Position numbers and translations under genes: made by a program
Shown here: piece by piece, positions 11,969 through 24,240 of the stretch
Layout of the letters: each line of letters opens with the position of its first letter
How positions within the stretch are numbered: position 1 is the first letter of the stretch
NCBI GenBank assembly: GCA_025738555.1
Contig: JAOVFP010000007.1
Location: 2,480,001 to 2,544,000 of the forward strand
Reading direction: 5' to 3'
Length of the DNA stretch: 64,000 nucleotides
Source: Cyathus striatus
Lineage: Eukaryota; Basidiomycota; Agaricomycetes; Agaricales; Nidulariaceae
The notes under the pieces: generated by a model
Told to the model about the DNA's origin: nothing
Databases searched by the model: none
The model's input: only the letters and a program-made list of their open reading frames with translations

Positions 11969-13866
11969 GGGCAGCAAGAAAATTCCGGGCACACACAAAA
12001 GTGAGCATGAGTTGAGCATGCACACTCACCTATTGAGCATGAAAATTCAACCCTGTGCATGAATATTTTATATGTGAGCGTGAATAATCATTATATGAGT
12101 GTGAGCCAACTGGCTGTCTTATATCAACTACATACTGAATACTTGGCATAGTAAAGCATGTTTTAATACAATTTGGTATATACTAAGCACTGTAATGTAA
12201 TAATTGAAGAACACCAGTGGGTTTTATATATATTTCATTGTTATTGTTTTCTTTATGAGTGTATATTGATTTAAAAGGTATACCAATGATCCAGAGTGTT
12301 TAGATATGACTTAAAGTGTATATACATGATTCAGAGAGTGTACAAATGATCTACAAGTTGAAAAAATGACTCAGAGAGTGTAGCAGTAATTCAGAATAAC
12401 AGTTAGAAATTTATAGAGCTAGAGAATGGTATATATTGAACAGTAGAAACAGGGGAACTTTATAATGAAGTAGAGGACTCAGAAAAATACAGGAAGCTTT
12501 ACAATAAAGCAGGAAAATTCAGAACAAGGTAGGGGGATTCACAGTGAAGCAGAGACCTTGGGAAATTCAAAACAAAGAATGAGGCTTTACAGCGAAGTAG
12601 GGAACTTCAGAACAAGGAAGGAGGCTTAATAACAAAGCAGGGAAATTCACAACAAAGCAGGGAGCAATATAGGATAGATTACTATCTATCACACATATGT
12701 GCATAATATAACTGCATGTCAATATTATATTTACACTCATGCTCAATGCCCTTTGATTTGAGCATGAGCATGATAGGTATTCTATCACATTTATAATACT
12801 TATTTACACTTGCACTCAATGTTCTTTAACTTGAGTGTGAGTGTGATTGGTATTCCTACTCACACTCACAAATATTAAACTTGTATTTAACTTGAGTGTG
12901 AATGTGATTGGCATTTTTACTCATGCTCACAAATATTACACTTGTATTTAACTTGAGCATGAGTGTGATTGGTATTCTTACTCTTGCTCACAAATATTAC
13001 ACTTGTATTTAACTTGAGCATGAGCATGATTCACATTCTTACTCATGCTCACAAATATTACACTTGTATTTAACTTGAGTGTGAGCATGATTGGTACTCT
13101 TACTCATGCTTAAAAATATAACACTTGTATTTAACTTGAGTATGAGCATGATTAGTATTCTTATTCACACTCATGAATATTATGCTTGTGTTTAACTTGA
13201 ATGTGAGCATGATTGGTATTCTTACTCACACTCACACATATTACACTTGCATTCAACTTGAGTGTGAGTGTGATTGGTATTCCTATTCATGCTCACAAAT
13301 ATTACACTTGCAACTTACTTTTTCTCCCACATGTAAGTGAAGCCAAAATATAAATGTAACATATAATTTTTTGTAAGTGTGAAGTAAAAACTTTGAGCAT
13401 GAGTTGACAGACCTTGAGCGTGAGTTGATGACCTTGAGCGTGAAAACTTAGACCCTGTGTGTGAATGTATGGACCCTGTGCATGAGATGTTGACCCTGAG
13501 TGTGAAGTAAAATCTTGAGTGTGATGTGTGTATGCATGCTCAATCCATGCTCACACCTTGAATGTGAACATGAGTGTGCACACACATGTTTGAGCATGAT
13601 ATATAAATATTATTCTTCAAGATTTGACTTCATATCTTGATTAGAAATATCACTCACATTCACAATATGACACAGCCATACAACACTAGTATGTACATTT
13701 GATTTACACTCTTTTTGACCCACAAATGGGCCATTTAGAACTAAAATAAATACCTTGAGCATGACATACTCAATCGCGCTCACTTTTATGCATGAAAATT
13801 TGGCCTTGAGTGTGGCACACTCAATCACACTCACTTTTGTGTGTGCCCGGAATTTTCTATGTGCCC
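11969..13866. mobile_element. Inverted-repeat element A with 9-bp target duplication
   Basis: Bounded by direct repeats TTAAAATAT at 11960-11968 and 13867-13875. Terminal inverted repeats of 37 bp start GGGCAGCAAGAAAATTCC (left) and GGGCACATAGAAAATTCC (right, reverse complement) and continue CGGGCACACACAAAAGTGAG. Inside are many GAGCATGAG/GAGTGTGAG words and a 61-bp tandem array; no transposase. A 9-bp duplication with long TIRs suggests a Mutator-like (MULE) non-autonomous element. It sits just upstream of the start-codon position of F-box copy 1. Confidence 0.85.
12829..13316 (+). repeat. Eight tandem 61-bp units
   Basis: The word ACTTGAG(T/C)(G/A)TGAG recurs at 12829, 12890, 12951, 13012, 13073, 13134, 13195 and 13256, that is exactly every 61 bp. 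Each unit carries TGATTGGTATTC, a CTCA(T/C)(G/A)CTCACAAATATT stretch and TTACACTTGTATTTA. The two halves of each unit are partly complementary (TGAGCATGAG versus CTCATGCTCA), so single strands could fold. This is not a CRISPR: the units have no unique spacers. Confidence 0.85.
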
Positions 13867-13875
13867 TTAAAATAT

Positions 13876-14128
13876 ATATTTGCTATGCACAGCTGTGATC
13901 CAGAATCCCTCCAAATGTACATAGGAAGACATCATAAATCAATCAGAAACAACTAATGGATTAGGTTTATGTGTGTCCAGGTATGCAATTTGAGCACAAT
14001 TCAAAGCACCTACTGATGATCAAATTCTGTGTAACAACTTAATTAGAAATTGGAAGCACAATTGTGTGTCCTTTCACACAGAACCTCCATGATGCTTCTG
14101 TTCTTTGGTGGTACTGGGAATATGTGTT
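13876..14128 (-). pseudogene. Upstream flank of F-box copy 1
   Basis: Matches 56378-56636 (CATCATAAATCAATCAGAAA, GATTAGGTTTATGTG and others). This is the promoter-side sequence of the F-box gene pair. Similarity stops at about 14128. Confidence 0.7.
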
Positions 14129-14325
14129 GAAATCTCTTCATATTTTTTTCATATCTTTGCACTTACAGAAGCAATTTCCTGCAGTGCAGTGATCAGTAGA
14201 AGTGGGTAATGTTGCAGAAGATGAAACATAAGTACACTGTCAACACTTGGGTAAATATGTACAGTGTTTCTGTAAGTGAGTCCTAGGTGAATATTTGAAT
14301 CCTTGCAATCACAGTCACCAGTGCC

Positions 14326-17300
14326 TAGTGTTGCCATGACTTGGCTTGGCTTGGCTACAGCTCAGCTCCCTGTGACTCCTGGTTAATATGAGTGCAAGCT
14401 CAAGCCTGATTATAGGCTGATGGCTTGGCTTCACCAGCTTCAGCTCAGTTTATTGGCCAGCTCATGGCTTGTGGCCTTCACATGTTTGTAACTGAGGGTT
14501 CAACACTGTCTGCACACCATGTTGCTTTCCACCACTCAAAAATGCAAACACTGATGTGACAACAGATAGTACAAATATGTAGTGCAGATAGACAATATAT
14601 AGCCAATGTATAGTAAGAGAATGGGTAGTGGAATCAGTTTGAAACTGCAGACACAGAACAAGATGATGAAAATTTGAGATAGAAAGAAGTAGAACAACAG
14701 TATAGTACAATGGACACAGCAGCCTAAACTTCTACTGACATCCAATGTGTCACCTTATCTTCTGGATTCAAGCTGGAATTGACAGCATCTTCTTCAAGAG
14801 CTCGTGTTTCATCTTCAATTGAGGTTCCCTCGATGAAATTTAGCTCATAGTTACCATTTCTTATTGCAAATTTTAAAACTTGTAAAGCCTCCATTAATTT
14901 CGGATGTAGGTGATTACGATGAGGTGTAACAGTCTCTTTTGCTGATGAGAAAACATGCTCAGACAAGACAGCAGATCCCTGAATAGGTAATATATCCATG
15001 GCAAGTGCAAAACCAGTAGGATACTGAAGTTGATTTTCCTAAGGCATCACACAAAAAATGTCAAATAATATATATGAGTTTAAAATAAGTATGTTTACCT
15101 GCCAATATGTCACACTACAAGTGCCACAGTGAGAGTCCATCAAATAGGCTTCAACCTCATCTTCAAGTGTTTGAAAACCTGATATTGATTCAGATTCTCA
15201 CATCCGCTGCAACCCAAGAATTTCTTCTGCCCATGAAGTTGCAGTTTTCTGATGTTTTGGTGGAGCAGGATTATTAGAAATGGCTGATATATAATATGGC
15301 TTTAACTAGAAGTACATTAGTACTGGCTGAATTAATTTCTATGCTAATAAATTAAATTTAAACCTACCTCATGCAAAAAAATCTTCTTTGCTGTCTCTGT
15401 ATATTCAGGCATGTTAAGTCAAAACCACTTAAGTTTCATAATAGAATTAATCACTATTTCAGTAGTTATGTTGCAATACTTAATAAATAGATTAGATACT
15501 TACTTATTGCAAGGATATATGTGGGGACTTACTTAATTCATTGACAATAAGAATCTAGCTTATCTAATCCCCTTTGTATAATCGGCGCTAATTCAGGGTT
15601 ATCTCCTTGAAGAATTTCCCACCACTTTATCGTTGCTTCAAATGATGGAACTGCATCACACAGTTTTGGCCTTTTCTCTGCCAATAGAAGCTGTTGAAAA
15701 GTGTGTGGAACCTAATTTATTAGTAGCTGTTAGTCTAAATAAATAAGCAAGTTCAACAACACATTTCATACACTTAGAACTTCTCAAGGGCAGTCCATTC
15801 AACATTATTCAACTTGTACTTGCAGACTTCATCCAAATCAGTTACATTAATGAACTGTTGCAGACCCTACCATAAAATTTGAATATTAGTAATACCACTG
15901 TAGATTCATTATAAAACATACCTTTTTTAATGTAAGAGCTTGCTGAATCATCAGTTGGGTTGATGATCAATGAGTCTCAACATCTTGAATCAATTGCAGT
16001 TGATCAATTTCATATGTTCAAGTACTTCTAATAATTGCTTCTTGTGATGCCATGAAGAATGAATCTATTTATAAATTGGATCAAGATCTAAATATAAAGC
16101 CTTCCACTTACAGTATGAATCAGACTGCGCAACGTTGCAACTGGGTCACAAGTGATAGCTTCTGCAAATGATGTAGCAGGCTCAAAGTCTTCATCTCATT
16201 CAAAGTCCTGAGCATCATGTGCAGCATAAGACATATCTGTGATGGCACTAAGCACAGCTTGAACTGCCAGATTAACAATGTGAGGAAAACATAATATGCC
16301 TTGTAACATCAGAGAAGGGAATCTTGTGATGTCAAAGCTCCTTTTGTAATTCTCTAATAAAGGATTGGTTATTGGATGCATTGTCCATGGTCACCCATCC
16401 AATCTACAATTTTATAAAATTGGTGTTGAATTATATAAAAGATGATCACACACCTTAGAAGTAATTCCAAGTCAATCTAGAATTACAATAAATATTTCTG
16501 CAAGGTGTACACCAGTGTGACGATCAGGTAAGCAATAAAATCCAATCAAGTCAGCCTGAAGCTTGAGGATTTTTTGGGGTCTATCTGAAGTCTGTACCAT
16601 TACAGAATGCATCCAGTGTACAGTAGCACCCATATATGGTGTAAGATTTGGGTCAGACCAAATGTCAGTTGTTATGGAGTATCTCCCAACTGAATCCTAT
16701 AATTAAAAGTGGTTAGTACAGTAAAATTCTGATAGGAACAAATACTGACATTAATATCCTTTCATAAACACTCCAGATGCTCCTCCCAAATTTGCAAAAT
16801 ATGGCTATGAATTTTTGAACGGTGTGGGATGTTGGCATCTCATAAATCTTCACGAAGCATTAAAAATATTGACTGGAGTTTGACATTTTCAATGGCATTG
16901 ATTGACTATGTGAATTTTGTCAGCATATAATTGTCATCAAGGTATAAAAATAAAACTTGCCTGATCATTAGAAATGATCCATTCTGTAATTGCATCAACA
17001 AAGGCTTCATTTGAGAAAACTGGCCATGATTGCATAGAAAGAGGCAACCCCCCTTTAATTCCCTGGCCTGCCCTTCGATCTATCTCCTGATTATATTCAG
17101 TTAGTGCTCTCAAGCCATCTACAGCAGTAATCTCAATTTCTTCCTCTTCACAGCCCTCAATCCACTCATTCCAATGCCATTTGATTAGATGTGCCCAAAG
17201 TACATCAGATGTAGTCAACCTTGCATAGTTTCCAAATTTTAATTTGGGATTTAATTCACAGGCATTTCTAAAAGAATAAAGTAAGTGCAAAAATATAACT

Positions 17301-18461
17301 AGCAGAAAATAGATGTTGACAAACTCGCAAAATTTGCAAAATCTGCGAGTCTCCCCATTAACAAGCTGCTCATCAAACCAAGTCCAAACATCATCTGCTT
17401 CATAACATCTATTACCAATTGGCTGTGCTTTTCATACCTGCAAAAATGTGTTATTTTTAGTACTTGCACTACCAGGAGGTCGTTCTAGGTTGCCACTGGA
17501 GGCTGTAGTCTTGCCAGAAACACTTGGAAACAATTCAGCAGACAAGGATCATTGATGATGTGAGGGCTCAGGAATAGGTTGTCTACCACACTGAATGACA
17601 TTTGCATTAGGGCCAGAATATTCTTTAGCAAGAAAAGGATTTGAATCTATAGGAAATTAATGTATCATTGATTATACATATGTAATAGCTTACCTGCATC
17701 AGCGGCTGCTTCTGTCTGATGCACAGTTTCTGTAAGCAGACATGGTACCTCTAACTCCAAACCCAGAAGGGGTTCAGCCGAGTTTAATGGCATATTTTCT
17801 GCATGTTTTTGTTAAAGAGGTCTAAAGTAGTAGTTAAAGAGATGCACATACTTGTAGTCTTTTTAGCATGAGCTTTTGTAGCTTTACAAGGCGGCATATA
17901 CAATATATATGTTGTGAAGCAGTTTGGAAGCAGTGGTAGATCAAAGCAATATCAGTGTCCCTGTAGCTAGCCATTGCTATGCCTCACTTTAAATACAAAA
18001 ATCAATGCTACTGGTCAGTAAAACATTGAAAAAGCACTATGACCCTGCCTTAACCTCGCTGTTTCATGCAGGAAACCATGAATTAACTATGTATGACAAT
18101 ATAATGACTCATAAACTACATATACAGGCTATGTTTGGATCGTGAAGTTGTATAGAAACTGTGGTGAAAGATAGAGAGGAGGGAGCAAGACTTGAGCAAG
18201 GCTTCAACATGTACAGTAGCACAGTAAGTTGGTCTGAAAACACTGTCGATGACTTGATAAGGGCAAATGCTGCACAACACAACAGTAGTACATATGACAT
18301 TGACATTTAGCTGCTGGCTCAGCTGTCTTCCAGCTGTAACAAGCCATTTAGTAAGCTTACCTTTTCTGAAGAGTGTTGCAGCCATATATCTCAGCTAGGC
18401 TCAGCTTGTTTCAGTTCAGCTTTCATGGCTAGTGGCTGATAGCCAAGCCATGGCAACACTA
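14326..18461 (-). mobile_element. Full-length hAT transposon (element 2) with 8-bp target duplication
   Basis: Direct repeats CCAGTGCC lie at 14318-14325 and 18462-18469. The ends TAGTGTTGCCATGACTTGG (14326) and the reverse complement of 18461 (TAGTGTTGCCATGGCTTGG) are near-perfect TIRs, and subterminal GGCTTGGCT/CAGCTCAG words follow. An 8-bp duplication and these ends are diagnostic of hAT. Length 4136 bp; it encodes one transposase gene on the minus strand. A 663-bp element at 21953 has the same outermost bases and is a likely non-autonomous relative. Confidence 0.9.
14724..17897 (-). pseudogene. hAT transposase pseudogene, multi-exon
   Basis: Transposase of element 2. It starts at 17897 with MPPCKATKAHAKK. 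Small exons follow (17845-17690 region), then a BED zinc finger near 17440-17320 (VWTWFDEQL...RFCKFCE), the region 17290-16960, and a core with TTDIWSDPNLTPYMG (about 16670-16630) and the MDNASNNPLLENY / CFPHIVNLAVQAVL motifs (16400-16250). A C-terminal hAT dimerisation domain is at 14999-14790 (DILPIQGSAVLSEHVFSS). One intron starts with a GC donor (GCAAGT at about 16957). Stops occur as TGA at former CGA codons near 17550, 17430 and 16845, the mark of CpG decay. The order of domains is complete, so this was an autonomous copy. Confidence 0.85.
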
Positions 18462-18469
18462 CCAGTGCC

Positions 18470-19010
18470 AGGTCTGTAAAATACAGTCATTCACCATCTT
18501 ATGCAACACCAAATTTTGTTTTGTACACTGTACATGTCCAATAAACTCATTTGCTCTGAAATTCTACAAATACATTATGTTTAATATGAATTAAATGTCT
18601 GCGGAATTTGAAGACTCTAGGTTTAGATTTACACTTTTCACATGAATACATTTCCAAAATGGTGAATTTGGGGTAATTATCACAGAGTGCAACATTGAGC
18701 CGAACTAAGGCACAGCAATGATTAATAACCCAACTACCTTAAAAGGTAGTGGGAATCAAGTAATATTTGTCCAGGCCCTATTATATAAACTAATCATCTA
18801 GATTTGATTGCTCAGGTAGTAATGCACCACACTACATATGTCTGCATATCTGCCACAGAAACACTTACTGTTTCATTCAAAGTTCTCCATGTTTTCAATA
18901 TATTGTGTATATATTCATATATTTGTTTTATTAAGCACAATTATATCATAACTGTCAGATTTAAGGCTTCTTATTTTTCAAAACTGGTGCATTTGATGTA
19001 AGCATTGTGC
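18470..19010. other. Anonymous CpG-poor sequence with an end-to-end TIR palindrome
   Basis: No gene. At 18729-18753 the palindrome CCCAACTACCTT/AAAAGGTAGTGGG equals the outer end of the 6558-8098 element joined to its own complement. At 19014-19029 GTAAAGAGCTCTTTAC matches the next segment of that same end. Confidence 0.5.
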
Positions 19011-19029
19011 ATTGTAAAGAGCTCTTTAC

Positions 19030-19260
19030 ACTTAGCCATGTGTTCTGTATGGATCTGCGTGGAATCCATATGGAATTTTCGGATTCTGTGTGGAATCTGC
19101 ACAGATTTTTTTCATTTTGGCAGGGGTTTTTTTGGGTCTGTACAGATTCTGCACAGATTCTGAAAATTCCGTACAGATTACACAGAATTCCTCAGAATTC
19201 CGCATTACAGACCTGAAAATTCTGTACAGAATCTGTACAGAATCTTATTATACTTATTTC
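19030..19260. repeat. Short-word array, GATTCTGTACAGATTC type
   Basis: Repeated forms of GGATTCTG, TACAGATTC and GAATTCC occur in both orientations. It follows the AGAGCTCTTTACACTT end motif at 19018, so it may be the body of another inverted-repeat element related to 6558-8098 but with a different word. Confidence 0.5.
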
Positions 19261-19261
19261 C

Positions 19262-19455
19262 TTGCACATGACACTCTGCATTAAGCGTGACACTATGCAT
19301 TGAGTGTGACATGAGGTGTTGAGTGTGACAATAGGTGTTGAGTGTGACACTATACATTAAGCATGACACTAAGTGTTGAGTGTGACACTAGGTGTTGAGT
19401 GTGACACTATATGTTAAATGTGATACTATGCATTGAGTGTGACACTAGGTGTTGG
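19262..19455 (+). repeat. Tandem repeat, about 19-20 bp unit (GAGTGTGACACTAGGTGTT)
   Basis: Roughly ten degenerate units run from CATGACACTCTGCATTAAG to GTGACACTAGGTGTTGG. Variants differ at TG/CA positions as expected from former CpG sites. Confidence 0.75.
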
Positions 19456-19469
19456 CCATCAGGAAAAAC

Positions 19470-20500
19470 TGAGATCCATAATTTATGCTAATTAGTACTA
19501 ATTATTGTAACTCATATAAACATACCCAATTGTCTTTACTTAGATGTAATTTAGGATAACTTAGTCACAATTATTGATTCTTGTAACAAGGTACTATTGG
19601 CTTAGTATAAAAAAAGCATAAATTACTTTAATGAGGCATAGTTAATGTAATTATATTCTGGGTATTTTCATTATCATAAATTGTCCCATAATTATATATA
19701 TTTAACTTAATTCAACAATAGGCTTTGGTGTTACATTCAATTATGGTGAATTATCTAGTAATTATATATATGTATAACTTAATTCAACATTGGGCTTTAG
19801 TGTTACATCTAATTATGTATAATTACAAGTGATTAAAAAAGACATTGGAGATGGGTTTCATCTTAAGTTGTAACTAGGTGCATTTATACAATTGTTATTC
19901 CTGGCAGATCTACCCATGGGATGGGGGTTGTTCTGTATAAAAGTGCTAGTTGTCAACTGGATTCAGACCTTCATCTGAGGCAAGATCTATGTTGAATTGG
20001 AGATGCTGATGACACATAATTGTGATGTATGTTTGATTGCTGGTAACTAATTTATACTGCCAATGTGACATTCTGAATCTCCAATCAAATATCACCTTTG
20101 TTTTAAGTAAGCAAAGTATGCTCTTTAGCACCTGTGGATGGCAGAGTGAACAAAATATCACAAGAATGAAAGGTAATATTCAATATTGGATTGTTATCAT
20201 ACTGCTTGCTAGTAAATATGTATATTATATGTGCACCAGTGTAGCCTAGTGAATTACCAAGAGCCACTAAACATTATCAGACAAAAATCTGAGAAGACAG
20301 CATAATTGATTGTACACTTTGATCAATTATGTAGCAGATGTTCAAATGATACAGAGCTATCACATAATTAAAGATCTCAATTTAAGTACATATTCTAGTG
20401 GAAAGGCTGAGTTCTGTGAGGGACAATACAATAATCAAAGAGACTCACATGTACCCTCATGTACCATGATCAAATTGCTTAAGAGTGTCAATGTTACATA
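19470..20500. other. AT-rich block with AATTA words; no gene
   Basis: 19480-19860 is filled with AATTA/TAATT words (for example CTAATTAGTACTAATTA). A similar block lies at 26590-27040. 19900-20500 holds only short chance ORFs. Confidence 0.4.
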
Positions 20501-20504
20501 CTGA

Positions 20505-21640
20505 ACCACTCGGAGGGATAATAGGGAGGTGCTGGGTTTAGTGCAGAGGGAGCTACTCATAGTATTATGTAAGCTCGAGGTTGGAAGTGGAGAACTCAGG
20601 GGTGTGGAAGGGAACCTTGGCTTCAGCTTATGTGCTGCGCCCCTTGTGATTCTTGGTGGTTCATATTTCAAAGTCAAGGTAGGAACAAGCTTGAGGTAGG
20701 AGCAAGGTTGAGTGTGAAATGCAGAAAGGTCAGAACAGAGGAAGGTCAGAATAGGGACCCAGAACTAATGATGAAACCTTAGAGACAAGAGGACAGAGTA
20801 TAGTGGTATATTCATAATCATAGTCCATATGAAAACTAAAGTTACTGTACAAAAACTAGATCTTAAATACTAAGTAAAGTATGGAGTAGTTTACTTTGAG
20901 CAAAGTATAAGGGTATAGCAAGGGATAGGTAAACATGGAGTCAGCCACCATAGAGGAGTAGTGGCTGAAGAATGGAAGGAAAGACTGTATGTGACATAGT
21001 GAAATGGATAGAAGTAAAAATAGTGGAATAAGTCAAAATGAAGATATAACAAATGAATACAAGTGAGTAATCAATAATTCATGATGACATTTCCGATGAT
21101 TGGTCAGAAATGCGGCCAACATGGAAGTGCAGGATAGTGCAGAAGTGCAGAATAGTGTGGAATAGCAGATTCCGGACATGGATGTAACAGTCAAGTAGCA
21201 CCATTGCACCAGTAACTTGGTGATGTTTGCACAGAACTTTGTGTAATGCTTACTGAATGTTGTAGCTCATAAAACAACTACTTATTTTAGTACTTAATAG
21301 TGTAGAGCATGCATTCTGCTTGCATAACAACATGTGGGTTTCGCTCATTTTTCATTTCTGTTCCTCATTGTGTCTGCATTTTTGAATGCTAATACTTACC
21401 TTGTTCATTACTGTCTTCATAAATCTGTCATACATACACTCTGAGAAATACAGCTTCACTTTCCCTCTCAACTTACTCTCTCATGCAAGCTCACTGAATC
21501 TGAAGGGTTAGGATTAGACAAGTTAAAAAATTTTTATAACAATGCTGGTATTGTTTTCATGATATTAGTATCATTTACAATGACACTTGTAGTGTTTCAA
21601 TAATGTAGAAATGACAGGATAGCAAGTTCATAAACACCTT
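20505..21640. mobile_element. LTR-retroelement 3' fragment
   Basis: Shares the GGCTTCAGCTT...GCGCCCCTTG region with 2290-2330. TGTAACAGTC at about 21191 may mark an LTR start, placed like TGTCACGG at 2763. No coding domain remains. CpG-depleted. Confidence 0.35.
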
Positions 21641-21952
21641 CAGAACCACAGAAGCCAAGCTATTCATGAAAAGACAAGACTACATGCACACACACTACCA
21701 GGGAATAGAAAGAGATAGTGAATACATGTACAACAGTATGGTTGCAGATATGAAGTCTGAGATGTACAGACAAGTTAACAGACTGATATAAAACTCCAGA
21801 ACTGTAGGGACAAAGCTAGAATCAAACTGGAAAGTCAACACATTCACATTTGGCACCAGAAGTTGCCTGAAACAACCAGACAAGCCAACAGATGAATACA
21901 CAGCACCATAAATAGGCAAACAAAGCAGTGAATGTGTGTGTAAGGCCAGAGA

Positions 21953-22615
21953 TAGTGTTGCTGCAGTTCGACTTGAAAACCACGAACTGTACAAGTGGAA
22001 CCAAAAAAGTCGAGTTGAGTCGACATTGTTGACTTCCGGTTCCCATGACTCAACTTCCCAAAGAGGTCGACCCGAAGTCAACTTAGTCAGTTTAAGTTGC
22101 ATAAAAAGTCTCATATATCAGCATTCCAATGTGGTCTGCCCTGAATGGCGGCATAGTATTCTGTGTATCAAGTCAATATCGCACACCCCCCAATTGAGAG
22201 ATAACCCCCACACGACCTTGGTATTAATTATAATGTTTTATGAATATTGTGTTGTGAATCGTATCTTTACTTTGGTAACTTACTGGTAGGCACCCACCAC
22301 CAAGCGTGCACATATGATGTCAACCCTGTGCAATAAGCACTTATGTCCCTTCAAACGTGAATTATATTACAAAAAACATTATAAGTTGCTGTGTACATGT
22401 ATAAGCTGGGATAAATTATTTATATTTTCTCTAAGAGTGAGTTTTACTAGTAAAAATCTCAATAACATCTGATTTATATGTAAGTCAGTGACTTAGTCGC
22501 AAGTCAAGTTGAGTGCGTCACTCAGGCACAACTCAACTCGACCCTTCTGCTGTCAACTCCATAAAGTCAGTAGAAGTCAAACCGAGTGGAGTGGAGCCGA
22601 ACCATGGCAACACTA
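21953..22615. mobile_element. Non-autonomous hAT element, 663 bp, 8-bp target duplication
   Basis: Direct repeats GCCAGAGA lie at 21945-21952 and 22616-22623. Ends read TAGTGTTGC (left) and GCAACACTA (right). Subterminal regions are rich in GACTT/AAGTC and GAGTCGA words (GTCGAGTTGAGTCGAC, CAACTCAACTCGAC). No transposase inside. The end sequence equals that of hAT element 2, which could have mobilised it. CpG sites are better kept than in the surroundings, suggesting a younger insertion. Confidence 0.85.
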
Positions 22616-22699
22616 GCCAGAGATACAGAAGTGAAGCTTAAAACAAACAGACAAGCCAGAATCATGTATACAGTACCACAGTACATAAATTATGCAGTG

Positions 22700-24240
22700 A
22701 ATGTGTATACAACTCAGCATCAGAGATTAATTATCAAATAGATAGACAATCCTACTAGCTCATATACAACTACAGAACTGCAGAGACACTTATGGATACC
22801 TATACTCATGACCCATACAGATTGGCCTGAACCATGCATAGGGGACTGCACAGGTAACCCATGGGTGTTTTGATACTGACCCACACCCATACCCATCTGT
22901 ACCCTTGCCCATGAACCCATGGGTATTTTTAGAATGAGTATCATAGGTTGCAGGTAACCCATGGGCTTCATTCTATTTAAATCTAATTTGAATATTTCCA
23001 ACTTATAACAATTTAGAATGGAGTAAATTAGTTAATATACAAGTAGTGTTGATGTACTATTACAGTTAATAGTATTAATAATTGGTTATTGTGAAGCTGA
23101 CAATGAAATGTCATTTATAACACATAAACCAGTACAGAGATAAGGAAATAAGAACACAGATAAAGAAATAAGAACATAGACAAAGAAATAAACACAGAGA
23201 CAAAGTTGGAAGTGCAGTGATGAGATACATGAAGCCATAAGTGCAAAGAAAAAGATATTAAGCAGAAATCTGAAGAGAGAATCACATAGATAAATGTAGA
23301 ACCTCACAGACCAAAAAATATGCACAGATACAAAGAAATAAGCACATATGTGAAAGGAGAACCACAGAGATGAAGATAGTAACAGAGAAATGAAGATATA
23401 AGTACATATAAAAAGGGACAACCACAGAGATGAAGAAATAAGCACAGAGACAAATAAATAAACATAGAGATGAAGAAATTAAAGGAGAACCACAGACACA
23501 AAGGTAGTAACAGAGAGATGAAGATATAAACACATATATGAAGAGACAACCACAGAGATGAAGAAATAAGTGCAGACACAAAGAAATAAGCACAGAGATG
23601 AAATGAGAGCCATAGAGACAAAGATATAAGCTCAGTGACAACACTAGTAGCTTAGATACGAAGCTAGGAGCACAAAATCAAAGATAGAATAATAGATATC
23701 AAACTAGGAGCTTGTGTAACCACAGATCCAAAAATGCAAGGTCAGAATGAACTGAGAGGCTACTGAGCACATATACAGCATGAGGTGAAGCCAGAATTGA
23801 ACAGACCAGCTTAAAAAAGCATACACAGCTCCAGACACATGGGAACAAGTAAATAAATTCATATAGAACACCATAGATGGAGATAAAAAGTCTATAATGA
23901 ACATATAAGCCAATAAGCTCCTGAAGAACAATAAAAACAAAGCAAAGCAATACAGAATGAACTATAGGGCTTCAGTACAAAGTATAATGAAGCATAGACA
24001 CAGATAAAGAGTAAAGAGGGTGAGTGAAGCAGATAGACACAGAACTTTGGAGAGACACAATGAGCCTCTAAATGATGCAAAACAAAGTGGAATGAAGGAG
24101 AATGAAGCAGGTCAATACAGAGAGCTTCAGAGAGACATATAATGAGCCATAGAGCTGCAGGGAAGAGTAGAATGAAGCAGACAGGCACAGAAAGCTTCAT
24201 AACATAGAGAATACGAAGAAATGACTCACAAATACCAATC
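22700..24240. repeat. Degenerate array of about 20-bp words, with ACCCATGGGT palindromes at its left
   Basis: 22830-22975 repeats the palindrome ACCCATGGGT. 23080-23660 is a tandem array of CACAGAGA(T/C)(G/A)AAGAAATAAG-like units, and 23660-24230 continues in a looser AAGCTAGGAGCACA style that also extends left to about 21700. The long minus-strand frames rich in Leu, Phe, Ser and Tyr are products of this repeat and are not called as genes. Confidence 0.6.

Noticed and set aside
12829..13316. Possible CRISPR array (regular 61-bp spacing)
   Set aside because: Whole units are repeated with no unique spacers, no cas genes are present and the genome is eukaryotic.
23086..23644. Leu/Phe/Ser/Tyr-rich minus-strand ORFs resembling membrane proteins
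   Set aside because: They translate the CACAGAGATGAAGAAATAAG-type tandem repeat in three frames; no start, splice or domain support.
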